Shown one piece after another: positions 53,993-61,359 of a stretch of 64,000 nucleotides of DNA. Numbering within the stretch: the stretch's first letter is position 1; each line of letters opens with the position of its first letter. The notes below the pieces were generated by a model. It was not told where the DNA came from and did no database searches. It was given only the letters and a program-made list of their open reading frames with translations. This stretch comes from UBA5069 sp963773745 (lineage in GTDB: Bacteria > Chloroflexota > Anaerolineae > Caldilineales > Caldilineaceae). The stretch spans positions 310,001 to 374,000 of the forward strand of contig CAVZCL010000001.1 of the NCBI GenBank assembly GCA_963773745.1. Direction: 5' to 3'. The translations under genes and the position numbers were made by a program.

Positions 53993-54655
53993 TCACTTCA
54001 ACACTTGTGCGTCGCCCATGATCGGCTTCGTTTTCAGGTCAAAGGTAACGGTCAGCGCGCGAATTCCGGCGAAGAAGAGGATCGTCAGCAGACCATCGGT
54101 GAGGGGCGTCACAACATCATAGTAGATCAAAGCCATAAAGAAGGCGCAGGCGAGCGCGAGCAACGTGACGAAGTGCTGCCCGGGCTTAAGGATTACCGGC
54201 ACATCGCGCACCACAATATCGCGCAAGAGGCTGCCGCCCACGCCGTTGGCCACCCCTATCAGCAGCACGCCGGGCAAGGGTATGCGTGCGGCAATCGCCA
54301 ACTGCATGCCCAGGATGGCGAAGGCTGGTGTACCGAAGGAGTCAATCATCATCACTGCGCGGTCGAACGGGATGAGGTACCGATCGCGGATAAGGCGGCG
54401 GCCCGTGATTGCAACCAGAAGCGTCGCCAGCAGCACCACGTAGAGGTAGTTGGGTTCGGTGAGCACAGGCGGTTTGCGCTGCAAAAAGAGCGCATCGCGC
54501 GCCAGACTGCCGCCTACAGAGGAGAGCAATGAGACGACGAAGACACCTGTAACATCAAAGCCCTTGCGCACCCCCACGATGGCACCGCTCAGCGCCCACG
54601 CAAAGACCGCGAGAAGGTCAATATAGACGGGTAATGCAAATGCATCAGGATACAT
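53993..54655 (-). CDS. TRIC-type cation channel (UPF0126/YicG family)
   Basis: 220-residue membrane protein with about seven hydrophobic helices in two repeats, each containing the kinked Gly motif (SSVGGSLARDALF and NGVGGSLLRDIVVRD). Prokaryotic TRIC homologues are trimeric K+/Na+ channels. Intact. It precedes the Lnu-like gene by 22 bp, so co-transcription with the toxin cluster is possible. Confidence 0.9.
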   Translation of the reverse strand: MYPDAFALPVYIDLLAVFAWALSGAIVGVRKGFDVTGVFVVSLLSSVGGSLARDALFLQRKPPVLTEPNYLYVVLLATLLVAITGRRLIRDRYLIPFDRAVMMIDSFGTPAFAILGMQLAIAARIPLPGVLLIGVANGVGGSLLRDIVVRDVPVILKPGQHFVTLLALACAFFMALIYYDVVTPLTDGLLTILFFAGIRALTVTFDLKTKPIMGDAQVLK

Positions 54656-54725
54656 TGGGGCTCTTCGAAAGTTACTGCGCGGGATTGCGCCGGTTGCGCA
54701 AACGAGGCTGCCTGGCGCTGCAGCG

Positions 54726-55052
54726 TTATTGCACGCCCCAGGGCGCGATGACGGTGAGAATGGTCAGCAGCGCATCGCTGCGGTTCTCCACGCCGTGGGG
54801 CACGCCTGCAGGGCAGAGAATGAGCTCGCCCGCAACGCAGGTGCGGCTTTCATCACCCACAGTGAACCAGCCCTCGCCACTGAGAACGAAGTAGAACTTG
54901 TCTTGATCGGCATGGTCGTGCAGTGGCTGTTGCTGCCCGGGCTGCAGGCAGTTCATGCCCAGCAACATGCGCTCGTTCTCGAGGAACGAGTACTTGAAGG
55001 GCTTGTCGTTGCGCCCCTGCGCATAATCCATGGGGTTGATAAAGGTGCTCAT
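54726..55052 (-). CDS. Cupin-domain protein
   Basis: 108 residues forming a single cupin barrel: QPGQQQPLHDHADQDKFYFV, LSGEGWFTVGDESRT, CPAGVPHGVENRSD. Metal-binding His residues are present; the usual Glu after the HxH is not in its standard position. The start overlaps the stop of the M20 amidohydrolase (ATGA), so the pair is coupled. Substrate or ligand unknown. Confidence 0.85.
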   Translation of the reverse strand: MSTFINPMDYAQGRNDKPFKYSFLENERMLLGMNCLQPGQQQPLHDHADQDKFYFVLSGEGWFTVGDESRTCVAGELILCPAGVPHGVENRSDALLTILTVIAPWGVQ

Positions 55053-56266
55053 GCGTTGCCATTTCCATTCTGTTCGGCAAGCCAGCGGAGGGCTGTTGCG
55101 GCAAGCAGCGCCACGCCGGTGGGCAGCATGCGCTCGTCAAAATCGAAGTGGTCATTGTGGTGGGCGGCGTGGAGCGGCCCGGCCGGATCGGACGCGCCGA
55201 CAAGCACAAAGCAGCCCGGGGCGCGATTGAGGAACTCGGACATGTCTTCACCCACCATCATGGGGGGAATCTGGATGGCAGCCGCTTCGCCCATGAGGTC
55301 GCTCACCACGCTGCGCATGAGCGCTGCGCCCTCAACGCTGTTCTGCGTCACGGGGACGCCGTCGGTCACGTGCAGTTCGCAGGTGGCGCCGAAGGCCGCA
55401 CAGATGCCCGCGGCAATCTCGTCCATGCGCCGCACAATCAGCGTGCGCATTTCCAGGCTGAGAGAGCGGATTGTGCACGAGAGTTCGGCCTTGCCGGAGA
55501 TGACATTGGGGGCTGTGCCGCTGTGGAAGGTGCCCACGGTGACGACCGCCGACTGCGCCGGGTCCACGCTGCGCGCCACAATCGACTGCCACGCCACGAC
55601 AATTTGCGCGGCCACAAGGGTGGCGTCAATCGTCTCGTGGGGCATTGCGCCGTGGCCCGAAAGGCCATGCACCGTAAGGTTGACGACGTCGGCAGCGGCC
55701 CAGAGCGGCCCCGCCTGCACCACTACCGTGCCCAGCGGCAACTGCGACCAGAGGTGCAGCCCAAAAGAAGCGGCGGGCGTCGGCGTCTCCATAACGCCGT
55801 CGGCGACCATGGCGCGTGCCCCGCCCAGCCCCTCCTCGGCCGGCTGAAAGACGAGCTTGACGCGCCCGGGCAATTGGTTGCGGTGGCGCGCAAGCAGCGT
55901 AGCCACACCCATTCCCACCGCCGTGTGGCCATCGTGGCCGCAGGCGTGCATGACGCCGGCGTTCTGCGAGGCATAGGGCGCGCCGCTCATCTCAAGGATG
56001 GGCAGTGCGTCCATGTCAAAGCGGAGGAGCACGGTGGGCGCATCGGCCGGCAGGTTGTCGGGCTCAACCAGCGCGACGACGCCGGTCTTGCCGACGCCGG
56101 TGGTCACCTCCAGGCCAAGATCGTGCAGGTGCTGCGCCACGACGCCCGCCGTGCGCACTTCCTGGAAGCCAAGCTCAGGGTGCTGATGAAAATCGCGCCG
56201 CCACGCCACCAGTTGGGGAGCCAGCGCGTCGGCTTCCCGCTGCAAATCTGAAGTTGTCACCATCAA
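55049..56266 (-). CDS. M20-family amidohydrolase
   Basis: 405 residues. The catalytic and metal region is HACGHDGHTAVGMGVATLLA and FQPAEEGLGGARAMV, with GHGAMPHETIDATLVAAQIV in the dimerisation domain. The family includes N-acyl-amino-acid and indole-acetyl-amino-acid hydrolases, hippuricase-like enzymes. The N-terminus (WRRDFHQHPELGFQE) is typical. It lies upstream of the cupin gene with a 4-bp overlap. Confidence 0.92.
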   Translation of the reverse strand: MMVTTSDLQREADALAPQLVAWRRDFHQHPELGFQEVRTAGVVAQHLHDLGLEVTTGVGKTGVVALVEPDNLPADAPTVLLRFDMDALPILEMSGAPYASQNAGVMHACGHDGHTAVGMGVATLLARHRNQLPGRVKLVFQPAEEGLGGARAMVADGVMETPTPAASFGLHLWSQLPLGTVVVQAGPLWAAADVVNLTVHGLSGHGAMPHETIDATLVAAQIVVAWQSIVARSVDPAQSAVVTVGTFHSGTAPNVISGKAELSCTIRSLSLEMRTLIVRRMDEIAAGICAAFGATCELHVTDGVPVTQNSVEGAALMRSVVSDLMGEAAAIQIPPMMVGEDMSEFLNRAPGCFVLVGASDPAGPLHAAHHNDHFDFDERMLPTGVALLAATALRWLAEQNGNGNA

Positions 56267-56299
56267 TCACCTGATCTCATGTGGGATTCGCGAACAACG

Positions 56300-56450
56300 T
56301 AACTGCGACACAGAGGTCACAGAGGGAACAGAGAAGCACAGAGAAAAGCAACTGCGAGGCAAGCAAAAGCGCTGTGGATCATTGCACTCATCTGGTCGTT
56401 GCTTTTCTCTGTGCTTCTCTGTTCCCTCTGTGACCTCTGTGTCGCAGTTA
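56300..56450. repeat. cacagag-type perfect palindrome
   Basis: Perfect 53-bp arms (taactgcgacacagaggtca...) around a 45-bp centre. It lies between the AOR stop codon (9 bp away) and the M20 start, where it would end AOR transcription. Same family as 1296-1424 and 25830-25978. Confidence 0.92.
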
Positions 56451-56458
56451 TGCTGTTG

Positions 56459-58183
56459 TTACGCTGTCTGTGGCTCGAGTGCTTCGTAGATATCGTGCAC
56501 CTCTGGGCCGTGGAAGCGCGCGCGCTGGCCTGTGGGCGGCAGCGGCTCGTCATAGAAGAAGGCGGGCAGATCGTCATCCGCGGCGGTGAAGCCGGCCGCC
56601 TCATTGAAGAGCCGTTCGTAGCGCAGCGTTTCGCGGCCGAGGTTGAAGAAGAATTCTTCGGTCAGCTGCGTGCCCAGCGCGGCGTTTATGGCATCGATGA
56701 TGAAGGCGACATTCGTGTTCGTCACCGTCATGCCGAAGATGCAAAGGCCGAGCGAGTCATTCGCCGCCACCTTGATCTGGTGCGCGAGCGAGAGCTCCAT
56801 CATTTTGGGGAGTTCCATCTCTTTCGTGTTCAGGCGAGGGAGATTGCCCGCCGTGTGATCGGCCCCCTGCGCGGTCGTCATCATGGTGACGCCTGTCACC
56901 TCCACCACGCGCGGGTCATAGGCGCTGATTGCCTGCTTTTTGATGACTGGCACGCGCTTCGAGCCATAGTGCTCGCCCACGCGTGCCGTGCCCTGCGCCC
57001 ACAGCTTGCCCTGCTCCGTGCCCATGCGGATCTCGGCCAGCGCTGCGCCCATCCACGTCACATCGCCAAAGGCCGCCACGCCGCAATCCATAAGCACACC
57101 CAGCGTGCCGCCCGTCTCGATTGTGTCGACACCCAGATCGTTGCAGATGTAATTGACGGCCGCAAGGTCGTCGGGATGGGTGAGGCCGCAGTTGGTGCCC
57201 AGCAGCCCCAGCGTTTCGTACTCCACGGGCGAGACGACTTCCTTGCCGTCGCTGTCTACGTAGATGTTGGAGCACTGGATAACGCAGCCCGGCATGCAGG
57301 CGTGGGTCTGTTCGCCGCCGCGCCCTGTGTTGAGCTCGCCAATGTAGTCGCCGCCCATGCGGAATTCCTCACCCGCCTTGACGTCGGCCAGACGGCCCGC
57401 CGTGAAGTTGCGCACGGGCAGCCCGCCCATGAAATTCTGCGTATCGGCCATGCCCATGGTGCCCACGCGGTTGTAGAACTCAACCACCACCGAGTCCGCC
57501 TGCAACATGCGCGCGTAATCCTTGATGTCGCTGTTGACCTTTTTCCTGTCGTGCAGCGGCGGAATGCGGTCCATGTCCACCACAATCGCCTTGACCTTCT
57601 TGCTGCCCATGACAGCGCCGACACCGCCGCGTGCCGCCAGACGTGCGGGCCGCCCCTCTTTGTCGCTAAAGGCAATACCCGCCAGCAGCCCCTGGTATTC
57701 GCCCACGGGGCCGCAGAGCGCCAGCGCCGTCTTGCGGCCATAGGTCGCGTAGAGTGCCTCGGCCGCAGCATAGTTGCCCAGCCCCATGTAGGGCGCGGCG
57801 TCATCAAAGGTGATGGAGCCATCCTTGTGAAAGTGGATGACGGTCCATGCCGGCGCAATGCCCAGCAGGTTGAAGCCGGCGACCTTGATCTGGCCCAGCG
57901 CGTAGGAGAAGTTGCCGCCGCCGTTGGCTTCCTTTACGCCGCCGGTGAGCGGGCTTTTGCAACCGACAGAGGTGCGATTGGCATTGGAAAAGGCGGTGCC
58001 CGCAAAGGGGCCCGCTGAAAAGATGAGTGGGTTGTCGGGACCTAACGGATCTGCGGTCGCGATGCCCATCTCAACGAGGTTTTGGCAATGTGATAGCGGC
58101 CGGCGCGCGGCAATGGACTCCCCCTCGAGCGTGTGCGCTTCGATGGAATGGTTTCCCAGGTGAATGTCATAGTAGGTGCGCAT
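56459..58183 (-). CDS. aor: Aldehyde ferredoxin oxidoreductase
   Basis: 574 residues. A tungsten/molybdopterin enzyme that oxidises aldehydes to acids with ferredoxin. Landmarks are NRTSVGCKSPLTGGVKEANG, LALCGPVGEYQGLLAG and ARGGVGAVMGSKKVKAIVV. The Cys cluster CMPGCVIQC (CX3CX3C) is followed near the C-terminus by SLGLCIFG as the fourth ligand. The ATG at 58183 (MRTYYDIHLGNH) has gaggagg upstream. Slightly shorter than the 600-residue thermophile enzymes. No MoaD-like gene is adjacent. Confidence 0.93.
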   Translation of the reverse strand: MRTYYDIHLGNHSIEAHTLEGESIAARRPLSHCQNLVEMGIATADPLGPDNPLIFSAGPFAGTAFSNANRTSVGCKSPLTGGVKEANGGGNFSYALGQIKVAGFNLLGIAPAWTVIHFHKDGSITFDDAAPYMGLGNYAAAEALYATYGRKTALALCGPVGEYQGLLAGIAFSDKEGRPARLAARGGVGAVMGSKKVKAIVVDMDRIPPLHDRKKVNSDIKDYARMLQADSVVVEFYNRVGTMGMADTQNFMGGLPVRNFTAGRLADVKAGEEFRMGGDYIGELNTGRGGEQTHACMPGCVIQCSNIYVDSDGKEVVSPVEYETLGLLGTNCGLTHPDDLAAVNYICNDLGVDTIETGGTLGVLMDCGVAAFGDVTWMGAALAEIRMGTEQGKLWAQGTARVGEHYGSKRVPVIKKQAISAYDPRVVEVTGVTMMTTAQGADHTAGNLPRLNTKEMELPKMMELSLAHQIKVAANDSLGLCIFGMTVTNTNVAFIIDAINAALGTQLTEEFFFNLGRETLRYERLFNEAAGFTAADDDLPAFFYDEPLPPTGQRARFHGPEVHDIYEALEPQTA

Positions 58184-58344
58184 GGGATTGTGACCTCCTC
58201 GTGCGTTGAACGCAAAGCGCCGCGGCCCGCGGCCGCGCCGAATTCTGGTGTGTGCAGGGTGCAGTATACCCTTTGGGAGAGGGGGTTGTCTATACAAACG
58301 CAGCGAAACAACGAGGCTGCACAAGAGTCCGAAACGTGCGACGT

Positions 58345-58482
58345 CAGCGGCGAACGGCACCTCACCCCCGGCCCCTCTCCATGCGGAGAGGGGAGCAAGA
58401 CAACGGCGTGACGTCACCTCACGTGCGCCGTTGCCCCTCTCCGCATGGAGAGGGGCCGGGGGTGAGGTGCAGTTCGCCGCTG
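58345..58482. repeat. Shorter palindrome of the CCCCCGGCCCCTCTCC family
   Basis: Arms cagcggcgaacggcacctc... and acccccggcccctctccatg around a unique centre (gcaagacaacggcgtgacgt). It shares the inner part with 7827 and 52118, but the outer arms and centre differ, so it is a subfamily. It lies upstream of aor and downstream of the TIM-barrel gene. Confidence 0.85.
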
Positions 58483-58543
58483 CGCTGAATCATCAGAAGC
58501 CCCTTCGAGGCAGCGCGGCTTCCCATGCGGCGCTATCCGTCGC

Positions 58544-59588
58544 TCAACTTGTGCGGTAGCTCTTCGCGCCGCTCGGCTTGGGTGCGGCGCGCTTGCGCGG
58601 GGACTTCTTTGCCTGCACGGTGGCGGTGGAGGCAGGCGATGGCGGGCTTTCTTTGATCGGCGCGGCTGCAGAACGGCGTGCGGGCGCTGCTTCCGCCGTG
58701 GCAGGCGACGATGTGGCAGGCGACGATGTGGCTGCGATGCCCTGCTGCAGGAAGAGCAACCCCTGCGCGGCAAATTCCTCGGGGTAGAGGTCAGTTGCGG
58801 CGGCCATGCGATTTTGCTGCACGGTGCTGCTCACGCCATCGTCTTCGGGGAAGAGGCGGGGCGCGTCGAGAATGATCAGCCCGTCGAACTGTACGGCCGC
58901 AAGCCCGCGCCACAGGTCATCCCACTGCACTGCGCCGGAGCCAATCGGGCCGCCCGTGTTCTCGGCGGCGCGTATGCTTTGGAGCAGCGGCCCTGCCTGG
59001 CGCAACGCCTCGGCCATGCTTGCCTCACCAATGTGCAGCTGCAGCGTGCTCAGTCCAAGGCCAAGGTTGTCGGCTCCCACGGCGTGCACAAGCGCAGCGG
59101 CGTGGGCTACCGTGTTGACAATATGGCTCTCAAAGCGATGAGCCGGCTCGAGCAGGAGGGATATGCCTCGTGTTGCGGCCTCGTGCGCCAGGTCGGCCAG
59201 CACCTCAACGAGCAGTGCGCCGTCGCTGGGCGCAAGGGTCGGCCCCATGTCACCGGGCGTGTAGAGCAGCGCGCCGCCCAGTGTGGACGCGCCCAGCGCT
59301 TCGGCAGCGCGCAGGGCCTGCCCCAGCAGAGCACGGGCGCGTTCTGCGTGCGCAGTCATGGCACAATGGGGCGGCAGCGCCGTGCGGCAGTGAATGCGCA
59401 CCTTCGCCTTCTGCGCCGCCATGCGCACCGCTGCCGCATTGCTGCGCGCCATCTATTTGCACGCCGTGCGCGAGCGAGATTTCGAGCGCGTCAAAGCCGA
59501 GGTGCGCGGCTGCACTGACGGCGCGCAGCCATGCGGCGCGGTGCGCACCCTGGGCAAAGGTCGCGGCCTGCACGCCGAAACTCGGCAT
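58544..59588 (-). CDS. Sugar-phosphate isomerase/epimerase-like TIM barrel, frameshifted
   Basis: About 347 residues bridged across one shift near 59455 (LAHGVQI to ARSNAAAVRMAAQKAKVRIH). The start MPSFGVQAATFAQGAHRAAW at 59588 is preceded by ggagaaag. The barrel carries GFDALEISLAHG, ISLLLEPAHRFESHIVNTV, LSTLQLHIGEAS and GLIILDAPRLFPED, consistent with AP-endonuclease-2/xylose-isomerase-like proteins. A nonconserved Lys/Pro/Ala-rich tail of about 70 residues ends the protein. Substrate unknown. Confidence 0.7.
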
Positions 59589-59858
59589 GACTTTCTCCAA
59601 GCAGATTGAAAAAGGCGGCGCTGTGGCTTCTGTGTTGCGCTTCGATTATCGCCGCATCGCATGATCTTGGCAAGGGAGGCGCAAGGATGCACGGGGCGTC
59701 CAGAATATCGGCAGCATCACGCGGGCGCGCGATGCTGCCGGCGTTTGAGAAGGCTTGATGAAGGAATGGAGCGAGTTGGCTCACTGTAGTGACTGTGCGA
59801 AAATAGGCCATTCATCTCATTGCGCCCACCAAAGCGCTCCTCCATACGAAATGACCCT

Positions 59859-60539
59859 ATGCTCAAATTCTGGAAGCGCTACCTGGACCCCGTCGATATG
59901 CTTGTGGAGGCCATCTACGCCGTTTTGATAGTCATGACCTTTACGATGGCTGTCCGTCTCTTCAAGCCCGACATTGCGGCCCACCCCGATGTTGCCGAGT
60001 TTATTGTCGAAAGTCTCTTCGTGGCCGCGCTTGGCTGCGCGATTGCCTGGGCCTTGATTGATGGCGTCATCTACATACTCACCTCGCTCGCGGAGCGCGG
60101 TCAAGTGCGGCGCGTCGTGCGCAGAAGCCAGGCTGCAGAGAATCCAGCACAAGCCGTTGCAGAAGTCGCTGAGATGCTTGACGCATGTATTGGGCAGGTG
60201 ACCACGGAGGTCGAGCGGAATGCATTTGCCAAGGGCATTGTCAGCAACCTCGCCGGCCGGCACCCGACTGAATCCTGGGTGGAGCGCGATGACATCACGG
60301 GTGCGTTGGCACTCAGCAGCGTGGCTGTTATCAGCGCGTTGCCCGTAGTTTTGCCGCTGCTGCTTGTGAGCGACCCCTTTATCGCGCTGCGCATCTCCAA
60401 CCTGGTCGCCGTTGCCTACCTCTACCTGATGGGTTATTGGTGGGGCAAGTACGCCGGCGCGCGCCCTGTGCGCGTGGGCGCCATGCTTGCGTTCACAGGC
60501 ACGGCGCTGACTTTGATTGCCATTCCGCTTGGTGGATAA
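59859..60539 (+). CDS. VIT/CCC1-like membrane protein, first tandem copy
   Basis: 226 residues. The start MLKFWKRYLDPVDMLVEAIY is chosen over an upstream frame because the second copy begins the same way. It has two N-terminal helices, a cytoplasmic helical middle part (ALIDGVIYILTSLAERGQVR), and two or three C-terminal helices (GALALSSVAVISALPVVLPL, ISNLVAVAYLYLMGYWWGKY). The pattern recalls proteins annotated VIT1/CCC1-like; a metal-transport role is not shown. The paralogue follows after 27 bp. Confidence 0.65.
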   Translation: MLKFWKRYLDPVDMLVEAIYAVLIVMTFTMAVRLFKPDIAAHPDVAEFIVESLFVAALGCAIAWALIDGVIYILTSLAERGQVRRVVRRSQAAENPAQAVAEVAEMLDACIGQVTTEVERNAFAKGIVSNLAGRHPTESWVERDDITGALALSSVAVISALPVVLPLLLVSDPFIALRISNLVAVAYLYLMGYWWGKYAGARPVRVGAMLAFTGTALTLIAIPLGG

Positions 60540-60566
60540 CACGCGCACTGCGCAAGGTCACTGTCC

Positions 60567-61241
60567 ATGTTCAAGTTCTGGACCCGCTATCTATACCCTG
60601 TGGACATTCTGATCGAATCCGTCTACAGTGCGTTAATCGTCATGACTTTTACGATCGCCTTCCACTTGTTGAGCCTGGAATTGCTGGCAAAGCCCACAGC
60701 GCCCACCTATATACGCAGCCTCTTCTTCGCTGCTCTGGGGGCCTCCATCACGTGGGCCTTTATCGATGCAGCGCTTTACGTCCTCGCCTCGGTTGCCGAG
60801 CGCGATAACACAGGGCGCTTCATGCGCTCGATCCAGGCCGCGCCCAGCCGTCGTGAAGCAGTGGCGGGCGTTGCCAAGTTGATTGATGAACGGCTTGGCG
60901 ACGTTGCGGACGACAGCGAAAGCGCCCTGCTCGCCGGCACCATCGTGAGCAAGCTTGTGCAGCAGAAGACGCAGAATGTCACCATCAAGCGTGATGATAT
61001 CAAGGGCGCGCTCGCGCTCTTCTCCGTGGCAGTTGTCAGCGCGCTACCGGTGGTGCTGCCGCTGCTGCTGGTGCCCGATCCGCTAACGGCGCTGCGCGTT
61101 TCCAACATCATCTCGGTCATCTTTCTCTTCATCATTGGCTACAACTGGGGACGGCAGGCCGGTGCACGACCGGTCCGCTCTGGGCTGATTGTGGCGCTGT
61201 TGGGCTTTGCCCTTGTGCTTGTTGCCGTCTTCCTCGGTTAA
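60567..61241 (+). CDS. VIT/CCC1-like membrane protein, second tandem copy
   Basis: 224 residues, same architecture as the preceding gene: MFKFWTRYLYPVDILIESVY, ALGASITWAFIDAALYVLAS, DIKGALALFSVAVVSALPVV, VSNIISVIFLFIIGYNWGRQ. The divergence is substantial, so this is an old duplication whose products may form a hetero-oligomer. Both are intact. Translation is likely coupled by proximity. Confidence 0.65.
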   Translation: MFKFWTRYLYPVDILIESVYSALIVMTFTIAFHLLSLELLAKPTAPTYIRSLFFAALGASITWAFIDAALYVLASVAERDNTGRFMRSIQAAPSRREAVAGVAKLIDERLGDVADDSESALLAGTIVSKLVQQKTQNVTIKRDDIKGALALFSVAVVSALPVVLPLLLVPDPLTALRVSNIISVIFLFIIGYNWGRQAGARPVRSGLIVALLGFALVLVAVFLG

Positions 61242-61359
61242 CGGCACGCCACGATGAAGCCACCATTGCGCCTGTGCGCCGAGGTGTTGAACACAGCGTG
61301 GTATCACCTTCGCAAGGCGCAAGGTGGGCGCGCACGCATTATCTGCAAAGGACAAATCC

